64,000 nt of DNA from the NCBI GenBank assembly GCA_016584305.1, contig JACEEZ010016126.1:1122501-1186500 (forward strand). The letters run 5' to 3'. Positions 42,801 to 52,429 of this stretch are shown piece after piece (position 1 is the first letter of the stretch; every line of letters begins with the position of its first letter). The notes beneath the pieces are model-generated. The model ran no database searches and was not told the DNA's origin. It worked only from the letters and a program-made list of their open reading frames with translations. The position numbers and the translations under genes are program-made. The DNA comes from Chionoecetes opilio (lineage: Eukaryota > Arthropoda > Malacostraca > Decapoda > Majidae).

Positions 42801-45800
42801 TATAATACCTCACATCACAATGCATTTCTTGTGTCTGATTAATGTTTGCTTAACAGCTTCATCTGGCGCCATCTTGTACTTGTAGCGGATCATGGAGTCA
42901 CTGGGCGGGGCTGTGTAGGGTCTGTTGTTGGCCTGGTAGAAGGTGGAGTGTGGCCGGCCCTCCTCCATGGCACTGTGGCCGCGCTGGAGTCTGTTTTCCC
43001 GTTCCTCCTGGCGCTGTCTCTTAAGGTCTTGGAGGGAGCCGCGGGGAGGTGGCGGGGCGGCGTTCTTCTTCCGGGGCCGCAGCATCACCCCTTCTCTCGG
43101 CCCCTCAGTCTCTGCTCCCTTGGTCCTGTCATCAGCAACCCCGTTATTGGTGGTGGTCTTCGCAGTGGTGGTCTCGGGCGTGACTGTGTCTGGGGAATCA
43201 CCAGGCTCTGTAGTGGATGTTGATGGTTGTGATGCCTGTGCCATGGGCTGAGACGACTGTGGAGTAGCAACAGATGTAGGGTCTTGTGGCGCCTTCAGGT
43301 CTGTTGTAGGTTCAGGTATTTCTGTGTCAGGATGGACTGTTTCATAAAAGTGGCGGAAGTTGTCAGGGGAGAGAGAGTGTTGGATAGGAAGCGCAGTGTC
43401 CCTTGAGCCCCGCCTGTGCAATAGTGATGGTTTGATGGCCTCGTAGGCCATGGCGTGCCTCTCCTTGGTGCTGCTTCTGTCGCTGCTCTGCCTCTTGAGG
43501 GGTGCGCTGATCTTCACGCCCTTGATGGAGCTCCTGCGGTCTGAGTGCATCTCGGTGGCCTCCATGTTGACAAGGGGGCTGGGGGGCTCGTCATCCAGTA
43601 ATGGGTTGGACCAGTCATCGTTGTCCTCCGAGTCGTCATCCCAAGGGAGGGTTGGTGGTGGCAGTCTGTCCATGACATCCTCAGTGTGGCTGTGGTCACC
43701 CATGGAGGAGTGGCCGCTGTGGCTGCTGTCCCGGCGGTCCTTCAGGATGTGAAGGATGTCCAGCTTGAGGTCAGGGTCGTCGCATAGTTCATAGGGTGTC
43801 TCGCCATCATTGGTTTCAGCTCGTAAAACCACCTCAAGCTGTGCTGCCAACATGTTGAAGGCGTCGTCATTGCACCAGTAAGCTGCCACGTGCACTGGCT
43901 GCCACCCGTCCCTGTCCTGCACTGTGACAGACGCCCCGTTGTCTAGCAGTACCTTCACTACATCATTGTGCCTCTCAGCAATGGCCACATGCAGGAAGGT
44001 CTCGTCACCTTGGCCCACGGGCCGGTCCAGGTCGCCGCCCGCCGCCAGGACGGCCTCGACATCCCCGAGCAGCCTGGCGTGCGGCCGGCTGCGTATCTGT
44101 TCCAGATCCTCGGGCGATATATTCCGCTTCATGATCTCGTTCCTGAGGTATTGCAGAGTCACCTCCTCCTCGGTGATGTCGTGGGGCATGTCGCCGTCGC
44201 CATTCACGGCCGTCACGTCTGCTCCGGCCTTCACCAGCAGCGTCACCACCTTGAAGTGGCCGCAGGTGGCAGCTGCGTGCAGGGGCGTCCACATGTCCTG
44301 GTCAGTCACGTTCACGTCGGCGCCGTGTTTGAGCAGCAGCGCTACCGTCTCCACCGTGCCGTCAATGCAACACTGATGCAGTGCCGTGAGGCCGTCGTGA
44401 TTCTTCATGTTGGGATCAATGCCTGCCGGAAGAGTCAAGGCAGTCCCATGAGACATCTCATCCACCTTATCTTTGTTACATGTATCATTCAGTTCATTTG
44501 TATGTTAAGTAGTAAAGGCAGTGATTGTGATGATGGCCTCAGCAGCCACTCATGACATATTGAACATTTCTTCCTGTATAGAGGAATGTGGGTAAGTGAC
44601 CATTAATGAAAGAAGCTGAAAGCTTAAAAGAACAGCCGAGGTGTAGGTTGATTATGACCACTGAAACCTCAGCAAATTCAGGGCCTTCAAAGAAGGGGCA
44701 TGAACATCAGACCTGCCGCATCATCCAGGCAACTACGGTGTAGGAATCCTGGCTAATATAGTCTATTCACTCAAGCCTAATTTTAGAACCGAGAGGTCTG
44801 AAAGCCAGCCACTCATTAGATTGCAGCGTGATGGACTTTCTCATAATAATTTCTAATAAGCCTTCTCTCATCATGAAAAGAAGGAAATTAAACCTTATCA
44901 GGTTTCTATCATCATTGAATACCTGGAAATGATTCATATCAAATCAATAGATAAGTAGGCAAGTGTTTATTTACATATGTATTAATTTATGTTTTCTTAA
45001 GACAAATGAAATGTAAGGGATGATATTTAGGACATAAAAAATACATATAAAATAAAATAAAAGGACATAGTTTAGGACATAATAAAATACATATTTGCTT
45101 ATGGAACACTGATACTTGCAGGATTTTTTAAAGTTTTCCTTAACCCAGTACTGGAGTTCATGTCACTGAGCAGACAAAACCAGCCACAGGTAACACTAGA
45201 GAGGGAGCACATGTAGTGATAATAGTGAGAGTAGGTATAGTGTAAGTATAGTGAGAGAATAGATAGTGATGTAGTGATAGGTACCTGTCTTGAGCAAGGT
45301 GCGCATCTCCTCATGTGAACCCCGGGTGGCCGCCTCCATCATCTTGGACAACACAGAGAAGGCAATGCCCCTGCGAGGCTTTTGTTTTGCCGGCCGGGGG
45401 GGCACATCAGTCTTGACCCACTTGTTATAGTTGGAGAGCTGCTGTTTCCGCCGCTTCTGTGCCAGCTTGATGCGCTCCGTCACAGGCAGCTTTTCTATGT
45501 ACTGCATCTCCTCCACCAGCTCACTATGCTCAGCCACAGGGGGCAAGCTGGCCATTGCTGGAGCCATCTTGTACTCAGGAGGGAGCAACTATTTTGGTAT
45601 AACTTCTCCACCTCACCAACCCAAGTCAATCATGTCATTTTCAACACTTCACTCATTCATGTCATTTTATTATGTGGTTATTTTTTGTTGGCCATTGTTG
45701 GGATATATCGAATCACTAGTTACCCAACAGTGTTTTTACCCAACAACGATATTGTATCACTTATCACTACCCAACAGTGTTTTTTGCTGTTATCAAATCC

Positions 45801-46618
45801 TTGTTTTTAAGAGCTGTATTGCTGGAACTCTCTTGCAAATCTATATGGAGCACTAGTGATGGTTCTTTCTGCATGAGGGCAAGGATAAGGCTGCCGTGTG
45901 GGGAGCCTTGGTTAGCCAGGCTGCAGCAGGAGGGTGGAGAGGCACTGGTAGGGTTAGGTTAGGCTGCTCGGCGTACGCAATCTTATCTTATCTAGAGTTT
46001 TGGACTGCCACTATCTCTGCATAGGGACTCACAGATACTTTGTATGACATGATAACTGACACATTATTTATTTATTATTTTATTTAGTTTTTTATCCTGT
46101 TCCATGTTATTAGTTTATACTTTTGTTGGTGATGATTACAATAGATAACATACTTGGCCACACTTGATATTATGGCCCATTTTATGTTATGTTATGCTAT
46201 ATTATGGACATGTGTCTGGTGTTGAGTGACAGGCGTGGGTGTTGGGAAATAGATTCTTGTACATCATGGCTCATTTGTGTCTAATGAATCACTACAGAAC
46301 TTCATAGTGTTTTCACAATGACATCTATGTGCTTGCATGTACACAACACACACACACACACAGTTGTACAATAAAAAACACAAACACACTTAGTAAAACA
46401 ATAACAACTATAATAGTAATTTGTTAGAAGGAAGAAAAAATAACATGACTCCAAATAAAATTTCGTCCTAGGCTATGCAGCATATAAACTTGAAATGAAA
46501 GATAAAGGCTAGTTACCAATGACTGCTGAATCATGCCTCAAACCAACAGCATCAAAGTACAGTAAAACCTCTCGTATTCGGACCCTCATTATTCGGACTT
46601 TGACATTATTCGGACCTC

Positions 46619-46686
<68 letters not shown>

Positions 46687-49600
46687 TATCCCCCCATTAT
46701 TCGGATCCTTGCATTACTCGGACCACTCCTTGGCCCAATTAGTCCGAATATGAGAGGTTTTACTGTATTCTAACGCTGGATATTTTTCATTCATTCATTA
46801 GTAATATTGAAGCCATTATTGTTCTAAGCAAGGCTCGTCCAGTGAAAGAAATCAGCATCAAGGGTAATGCTCTAACAATGTGCAGAACTACCTTAGCCAT
46901 GTGAGGACTGCTGCTAACAAAGGGTCATGTCATAACACTGAGATTATATAAGTGACTCTCAGGTAGTACAGGGAGGTCCCATTATACGAGCATTTGGTAT
47001 ACGAGAATCCGATGATATGAGATGTGTAAATTAGGGTCTATTTTCAATATACGAGATCGAAAATACAATGCTACGACATTCAAACTGGGGTGAGTCAAAT
47101 TATCAAGTTCAAAGTACTCGCCCTACCACTCCCAGTCTGGACAAAGGGGGATTTGGTTGACCCCAGTCAGGTCACCCCTAGCAAGCCGTGACCTGAAGGG
47201 TAATTAAGCATATGGTGCGGCCTGACATTTAGGGGTAATTAGCCAGGTGTGCGGCTCCAACCTTGGGACCTCAGTCAAGTCACCCCTAGCAAGGCGTGAC
47301 CTAAAGGGTAATTAAGCATATGGCGCGGCCTGATCCTTAGGGGTAATTAGCCAGGTGTGAGGCCCCAATCTTGGGACCCCTACACTACCTTCTCTTGTAT
47401 CACGCGGCGTCCCCTACAGTACAACGTCTTTTTTGCTTGTTATGCATGTTTTATGTTTAATTAATGTGCAGTTATGTTATTTTGTGTGCTATTTTCTCTT
47501 TCAGAATGCTTTTTCTACAGAATAGGTAGTGCAGTGTGGGTAATATAGACGCTGTGTGTTTGTTGTGTTTGCTAGAGTTTATTTTAGCTTGAAAAACACG
47601 TTTTTTTAAATTTTTTTTTTTTTTTTTTTTAATTTTTATTTATTTTATTTTATTTTTTTAATTTTTTTAATTGATGGGGTCCTGGAACCAAACCTATATT
47701 TTACCATTAGTTATGTGTTTCGTTATACGAGATTTTGCTTTATGAGTATGCCAGGTGGAACCTAACTGCTCGTATCTTCGGGACCTCCCTGTACTTGAAT
47801 CTGAGATGTACGTATAGATTATATTTTTTATAATTGTATTGTATTATTTTTCTATAGTAATTTTTCTTTATCTTTGTCAGCTCTGGAGAGGTGAAGGACG
47901 AGAAGGGGAACACATATGAGTTTGCCGTTTGTGCAGATCTGCCTAAACAGCCAAATGTCAGTCTTGCTAAAACAGGCGCAGGCAAGACCCCCGTCGCCCT
48001 CGGCTACAACAACCAGACAGTTGTGTCCAGCGACAGTGAGTATTGAGGAATTGTAGACCAAAACACTGAACCAAAAGCATTTCAAGTTTTTCTTCTTCAT
48101 CTTTAATTAATTAATTAACGTCAGTTTTTCCCATAATTTTTACGAGGTTAGACGGCCGATGATACGCTTCCAACTATCTATCCGTTGCCTCAACTTCTTC
48201 AATGCCCAATACTGCCAGATCCTCTTCAACACACTGCCTCCATGTCTTCCTTGGCCTGCCCAGTGGACGGCGACCTGGAACTTCCACTCTAACAGCTCTC
48301 TCCAATGCCTCACCCCCTTCTCTCCTCTTCACGTTTCTCTTAATGTCAAGTGCTCTCCACATCCTTTGATTCCTACACATGGCTCAGTTTGGTAATCGAT
48401 GTACTGTACACACTTTGTGATTTCTTTGGCTTCCCCCAGAGCACTGGCTGATGCTGACCTTCCTTGGGGGTCCCGTCATCCCTGGAGGCTGTAATGGCAG
48501 TCGCTGGGAGGGCCACGTCTTGTTCATCTGTGACCATGACCAGAACAATGTGAGTCCTGGTCTTGACTGTGTTTGTGTGTGTGTGTGTGTGTATGTGTGT
48601 GTGTGTTGACTCACGCTGCAGTTGGGGGGTAGGTGTGTTGGCGTGGAGAGTTGAGAGTGAGATGGGGTTCAGGGGTTTTTAGAGGCCAGGAGGGTGTGAA
48701 GGTGAAGAGTATAGTAATCATGATAGTCGAGGAAGGTCAAGAAAGATAGCCAAGTAAAGTAAGGATAGTCAAGGAAGGAATACAGTTGGTCAAGGCAGGA
48801 GGGAAGACAGTAGGATTAGGAAAAGGACAGGTGTAAAAAAGACAGTCAGCGTAAAGTGTCAAAAAGACAGTCAGCGTAAAGTGTCAAAAAGACAGTCAGC
48901 GTAAAGTGTCAAAAAGACAGTCAGCGTAAAGTGTCAAAAAGACAGTCAGCGTAAAGTGTCAAAAAGACGTCAGCGTAAGTGTAAAAAGACAGTCAGCGAA
49001 AAGTGTAAAAAAGACAGTCAGCGTAAAGTGTCAAAAGACAGTCAGCGTAAAGTGTCAAAAAGACAGTCAGCGTAAAGTGTCAAAAGACAGTCAGCGTAAG
49101 GGGTAAAAAGACAGTCAGCGTAAAGTGTAAAAAGACAGTCAGCGTAAAGTGTAAAAAAGACAGTCAGCGTAAAGTGTCAAAAAGACAGTCAGCATAAAGT
49201 GTCAAAAAGACAGTCAGCGTAAAGTGTAAAAAAGACAGTCAGCATAAAGTGTCAAAAAGACAGTCAGCGTAAAGTGTAAAAAAGACAGTCAGCGTAAAGT
49301 GTAAAAAGACAGTCAGCGTAAAGTGTAAAAAAGACAGTCAGCGTAAAGTGTAAAAAAGACAGTCAGCGTAAAGAGTAAAAAAGACCGTCAGCGTAAAGTG
49401 TAAAAAAGACAGTCAGCGTAAAGAGTAAAAAAGACAGTCAGCGTAAAGTGTAAAAAAGACAGTCAGCGTAAAGTGTAAAAAAGACAGTCAGCGTAAAGTG
49501 TAAAAAAGACAGTCAGCGTAAAGTGTAAAAAAGACAGTCAGCGTAAAGTGTAAAAAAGACAGTCAGCGTAAAGTGTCAAAAAGACAGTCAGCGTAAAGTG

Positions 49601-51505
49601 TAAAAAAGACAGTCAGCGTAAAGAGTAAAAAAGACAGTCAGCGTAAAGTGTAAAAAGACAGTCAGCGTAAAGTGTAAAAAGACAGTCAGCGTAGTGTCAA
49701 AAAGACAGTCAGCGTAAAGTGTCAAAAAGACAGTCTGCGTAAAGTGTCAAAAAGACAGTCAGCGTAAAGTGTCAAAAAGACAGTCAGCGTAAAGTGTCAA
49801 AAAGACAGTCAGCGTAAAGTGTCAAAAAGACAGTCAGCGTAAAGTGTAAAAAAGACAGTCAGCGTAAAGTGTAAAAAAGACAGTCAGCGTAAAGTGTAAA
49901 AAAGACAGTCAGCGTAAAGTGTAAAAAGACAGTCAGCGTAAAGAGTAAAAAGACCGTCAGCGTAAAGTGTAAAAAAGACAGTCAGCGTAAGAGTAAAAAA
50001 GACAGTCAGCGTAAAGTGTAAAAAAGACAGTCAGCGTAAAGTGTAAAAAAGACAGTCAGCGTAAAGTGTAAAAAAGACAGTCAGGGTAAAGTGTAAAAAA
50101 GACAGTCAGCGTAAAGTGTAAAAAAGACAGTCAGCGTAAAGAGTAAAAAAGACAGTCAGCGTAAAGTGTAAAAAAGACAGTCAGCGTAAAGAGTAAAAAA
50201 GACAGTCGGCGTAAAGTGTAAAAAAGACAGTCGGCGCAAAGTGTCAAAAAGACAGTCAGCGTAAAGTGTCAAAAAGACAGTCAGCGTAAAGTGTCAAAAA
50301 GACAGTCAGCGTAAAGTGTCAAAAAGACAGTCAGCGTAAAGTGTCAAAAAGACAGTCAGCGTAAAGTGTCAAAAAGACAGTCAGCGTAAAGTGTCAAAAA
50401 GACAGTCAGCGTAAATACAGCTAGTGGGAAAATCGACGAGAACACTGGAACTGTTACTGTTACTGGAACACATTTTTTTTCATTATTAAAGTTTCCATTT
50501 ATAATTTTCAGCTTGATATGAAAGTCCTGGACGACGCCAAGGCCAGCCTGAACCACTCAGCCATGTTCATCGTGCGCCACCGCAGCGTGTGTTCCCTGTC
50601 TCCCAAGGGGCTCGGCGGCGGGACCATCTTCTTCATCCTGTGAGTGACTGCTGCATTCCCTCCCATCACACTACTCAGTCTTGTTATGTTTGCTAGGCCA
50701 GTCCTAAGTAGAGTTAAGATTGAGAGTAGTGATAGGTTTGATGAGATACATACTTCTATCTCTTCTCTTTCTCTCTCTTCTCTCTCTCTTCATCTCTTAA
50801 TTCCTGCATTAATTTTCAGGCTTTTGGTCACCTTCTCGCTGTACTTCACCTTTGGCTTCCTGTACCTGCGTCTGGTGCGAGGAGCAAAGGGCATCGAGCA
50901 GATTCCTCACCGCCACTTCTGGTTCAGAGTCGGAAATCTAATAGCCGTGAGTGTTCGGGTACTTTCATGGCGTTGTGGAGGCATTAGAATTTTCAAAAAC
51001 ATGAGTTCCTTCTGAAGACACGTGTTTCATTATGTATTACTTGTATGATTTATGATAGTATTGTAACTTATATGACCTTAACCCCTTGAGGCTCAGAACG
51101 TAATTTCCATTGTAATTTGGGTGCCATTAGATGATTTTTAGTTAATATAAGCAATGTTTTATAGATTTGACCTGCTTAGTATCCTTGTCAGCTAACTAAT
51201 TTGGTATATTCAGTTAGTTTTCCTAATTTTATGGCTAACAACATACAATTTTTTATAGTAAAGTAATGATTTGGGGGTGAAGGGGTTAAGATAGAATGGA
51301 ATTTTTGCCTTGTTAAAAAAATAGACTATAATCTCTATTCCTTTGTGTGTGCCAGGATGGATGTGAAGCAGTGTGCCGCTGTGACCGTTACTGTGGGGCC
51401 AGCGAGCGTCCCACCAGCAGCTACAGCGGCTACTCCCCCATCGACGAGCAGCTGGCACAGGACCTCAGGGACGGGGATAGAGACTCAGCCCTGCTCAGTC
51501 CCTAG
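39696..51505 (+). CDS. M6PR: Cation-dependent mannose-6-phosphate receptor-like protein
   Basis: Six exons, 39696-39850, 47881-48035, 48440-48549, 50512-50639, 50820-50946 and 51356-51505, join in phase to 274 residues (human M6PR has 277). It has a signal peptide (1 to ~22), lumenal MRH-type domain (~23-175), one transmembrane helix (~176-198) and a cytosolic tail. The tail is strikingly M6PR-like: LYLRLVRGAKGIEQIPH and GNLIADGCEAVC match LYQRLVVGAKGMEQFPH and GNLVADGCDFVC. It keeps the Phe-Trp pair (216-217), two Cys at the palmitoylation positions (228, 232) and a terminal DSALL (268-272), a DxxLL GGA-binding motif. In the lumen Cys23, 69, 121, 134 and 167 match bovine Cys 6, 52, 106, 119 and 153. 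The partner of Cys121 and the four residues that contact mannose-6-phosphate do not. M6PR carries lysosomal enzymes from Golgi to endosomes; ligand binding by this version is doubtful. Intron 1 (8 kb) contains an antisense gene. Confidence 0.88.
39851..42589. other. M6PR-like intron 1, 5' part
   Basis: GTTTCGTACAC repeats (39880-40090); a solo foldback arm (40190-40280); otherwise unrecognised sequence to 41690. A LINE tail at 41693-41757, a partial foldback copy (about 41758-42025) containing TTAGG-type repeats (41820-41880). A second ~110-base direct repeat at about 42250 and 42355 (GTGCAAANTAACATGGTAAC), and a reverse LINE tail (42452-42512). Confidence 0.6.
42590..42802 (+). mobile_element. 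MITE family 1, copy 4 (in probable PPP1R16-like 3' UTR)
   Basis: TTTTTTTTAAAGAGGTGAAA to TTTTTGCCTCGTAAAAAA and GACTATAA. Ends 8 bases from the stop codon of the antisense phosphatase subunit gene. Confidence 0.8.
42810..44422 (-). CDS. PPP1R16A: PPP1R16-like exon 2
   Basis: Large terminal exon (1,613 bases, residues 95-631) with most ankyrin repeats, an acidic segment (WDDDSEDNDDW), a long disordered Ser/Thr/Pro region and the CIVM CaaX end. Acceptor tccggcag; stop TGA 42810-42812. A MITE begins only a few bases beyond the stop (42590-42802), so it probably forms part of the 3' UTR. Confidence 0.9.
42810..45567 (-). CDS. PPP1R16A: Protein phosphatase 1 regulatory subunit 16A/B-like (MYPT3/TIMAP family), prenylated
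   Basis: Two exons, 45567-45285 and 44422-42810, join (ACA G + GC ATT) to 631 residues. Family members bind the PP1 catalytic subunit through an RVxF motif plus ankyrin repeats and anchor it to membranes by a C-terminal prenyl group. The N-terminal AEHSELVEEMQYIEKLPVTE followed by KLAQKRRKQQL matches PPP1R16A (AEHLELLAEM, KHAQKRRAQQ). RGIAF (66-70) fits the RVxF consensus. Ankyrin repeats span about 77-167 and 229-300, with LTALHQCCIDG, WTPLHAAATCGH, GDMPHDI and DGWQPVHVAAYW nearly as in PPP1R16A. The tail is Ser/Thr/Pro-rich (LKRQRQEERE matches LKRQRAAAKL) and ends CIVM, a CaaX box. Start at ATG 45567: an in-frame TAG precedes it. The gene lies wholly in intron 1 of the M6PR-like gene on the opposite strand. 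Drosophila MYPT-75D is the expected insect counterpart. The A versus B choice is nominal. Confidence 0.9.
44423..45284 (-). other. Intron of PPP1R16-like gene
   Basis: Unrecognised sequence; donor at 45284-45283 (minus), acceptor at 44424-44423. ATAGTGA repeats near 45205-45280. Confidence 0.6.
45285..45567 (-). CDS. PPP1R16A: PPP1R16-like exon 1
   Basis: Residues 1-94 plus one base. MAPAMASLPPVAEHSELVEE, then a basic helix (ERIKLAQKRRKQQL), RRGIAF (PP1 docking) and the first half of ankyrin repeat 1 (EAATRGSHEEMRTLLKTG). Met5 is an alternative start nearer the family N-terminus. Donor ACAG|gtacct. Confidence 0.87.
45568..46559. other. M6PR-like intron 1 / PPP1R16-like upstream region
   Basis: Presumed promoter and 5' UTR of the antisense gene. 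TTACCCAACAGTGTTTTTACC/ACTACCCAACAGTGTTTTTTGC is a small direct repeat (45720-45790). CA microsatellite at 46347-46362. No exon seen. Confidence 0.5.
46560..46765. mobile_element. Pogo/Tigger-type MITE with TA target duplication
   Basis: Starts CAGTAAAACCTCTCGTATTC and ends inverted CAGTAAAACCTCTCATATTC, each flanked by TA (46558-46559, 46766-46767). Internal ATTATTCGGAC repeats surround a CT(n)T(n) expansion. Confidence 0.85.
46969..47791. mobile_element. Non-autonomous pogo-like element, 823 bp, TA flanked
   Basis: Ends CAGGGAGGTCCCATTATACG and inverted CAGGGAGGTCCCGAAGATAC, flanked by TA (46967-46968, 47792-47793). Contains two ~120-base tandem copies (CACCCCTAGCAAG, GGGTAATTAGCCAGGTGTG) and a T-rich tract. 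Ends 89 bases before M6PR-like exon 2. Confidence 0.8.
47881..48035 (+). CDS. M6PR: M6PR-like exon 2 (lumenal domain)
   Basis: Residues 52-103 plus one base, SSGEVKDEKGNTYEFAVCAD through GKTPVALGYNNQTVVSSD. The YEFAVC block matches YVFRVC of M6PR. N-glycosylation sequons NVS (77) and NQT (96). Acceptor ctttgtcag, donor A|gtgagt. Confidence 0.86.
48115..48370 (-). mobile_element. RTE-type LINE 3' fragment
   Basis: Minus-strand frame RAVRVEVPGRRPLGRPRKTW followed by RQCVEEDLAVLGIEEVEATD is the common C-terminal signature of RTE-like endonuclease/reverse-transcriptase proteins in animal genomes. 5'-truncated; lies in M6PR-like intron 2 in antisense orientation, with its 3' end in TTAATTAA repeats. 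Confidence 0.75.
48440..48549 (+). CDS. M6PR: M6PR-like exon 3 (lumenal domain)
   Basis: Residues 104-140, KHWLMLTFLGGPVIPGGCNG through SRWEGHVLFICDHDQNN. It aligns without gaps to the M6PR stretch WIMLIYKGG to MISC: both cysteines match, but the essential Arg111 of bovine M6PR falls on Trp126 (Arg125 is one residue off). Sequon NGS (122). Donor AAT|gtgagt. The following intron holds the 25-bp minisatellite. Confidence 0.86.
48834..50415. repeat. 25-bp minisatellite (~60 copies)
   Basis: Unit AAAAAGACAGTCAGCGTAAA plus GTGTC, with A/C variants (GTGTAA) and GAGTA forms. Fills intron 3 of the M6PR-like gene, ending ~100 bases before exon 4. Confidence 0.96.
50512..50639 (+). CDS. M6PR: M6PR-like exon 4 (lumen to membrane)
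   Basis: Residues 141-182 plus two bases, LDMKVLDDAKASLNHSAMFI through KGLGGGTIFFI. The segment before Cys167 corresponds to bovine VQDCFYLFEMDSSLAC; Cys141 and Tyr143 of bovine are His155/Ser156-region and Ala157 here by an ungapped alignment from Cys167. Sequon NHS (154). Donor CT|gtgagt. Confidence 0.85.
50820..50946 (+). CDS. M6PR: M6PR-like exon 5 (membrane helix and proximal tail)
   Basis: Residues 183-225. The transmembrane helix (LLLVTFSLYFTFGFLYLRLV region) is followed by RGAKGIEQIPHRHFWFRVGN and LIA. The HFWF carries the Phe-Trp pair used in M6PR for endosome-to-Golgi recycling. Donor GCC|gtgagt. Confidence 0.92.
51078..51289 (-). mobile_element. MITE family 2, copy 8 (reverse), in family 1 remnant
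   Basis: TTAACCCCTTGAGGCTCAGA to GAAGGGGTTAA. Its right TTAA coincides with the TTAAG of a family 1 tail (51286-51330), suggesting insertion into that element. Confidence 0.8.
51356..51505 (+). CDS. M6PR: M6PR-like exon 6 (sorting tail)
   Basis: Residues 226-274, DGCEAVCRCDRYCGASERPT through SPIDEQLAQDLRDGDRDSAL to LSP and TAG at 51503-51505. Two Cys match the palmitoylated pair of M6PR, with two more (234, 238). It ends in an acidic cluster plus dileucine, DxxLL. A fragment of another MITE ends 25 bases upstream of the acceptor. Confidence 0.92.
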   Translation, partial: DGCEAVCRCDRYCGASERPTSSYSGYSPIDEQLAQDLRDGDRDSALLSP

Positions 51506-51628
51506 GAGAAACACTAAGCTGGCATTAATAAGTGGTTTAGTGACTAAGCTGGCATCAAGAGGTGATCTTTTTGTTATTAGTCAAGTTTGCAAGCATCAAT
51601 TTCTCCTTTCTTTTTTTTTTCTTTTTTT

Positions 51629-51797
<169 letters not shown>

Positions 51798-52139
51798 ATG
51801 TTTGCAATCACCAGGCAAGTATGATTAGTGCAGTTTGTCAGTAGCCACAAAACTAGTGAACATGATTATAGGTAAAATTCAAGGTAGGTATCAATTGTAA
51901 AAGTTTTTGATATTGAGGTGAACGTTAGGATGAATATTCGGGTCACCTTTATTTTTTGACCTAACATGACCTGTGTGCATTTTGACCTGTGTATCATATT
52001 ACATAACTATTCATTATGTATCCAGGCATTCATAAAATTGTGCTTCATGACCTCTGTAGGATATATCTGTGTGTATGATTACAGTGTGTTTCAGATAGAC
52101 TGGAGGAATATGATCCTAAACCATTGTGAACCTCATACA

Positions 52140-52260
52140 GGGATACATACATACATACATACATACACATACATACATACATACATACATACATACATAC
52201 ATACATACATACATACATCATGGCTTACATACATACATACATACATATATACATCATGGC
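52140..52260. repeat. TACA tetranucleotide microsatellite
   Basis: (TACA)n twice, each followed by TCATGGC. Confidence 0.95.
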
Positions 52261-52429
52261 ATGGGATGTGTTGGTTTGTAATACTATAGATGTGGTTTGT
52301 AGTACTTATAGTGAAGGGTAGCAGGCCAGAGGTGCATATGCTGTGCTGTTCTGTAACTGAGACAAAATATCATCCATAAAATGCTGAAAATGGTTTTGTT
52401 ACGAGGATCTTAGAAGTGCTCAGATATTA

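Noticed and set aside
43085..44555. Plus-strand and alternate minus-strand frames across the PPP1R16-like exon
   Set aside because: Shadows of the real GC-rich coding exon.
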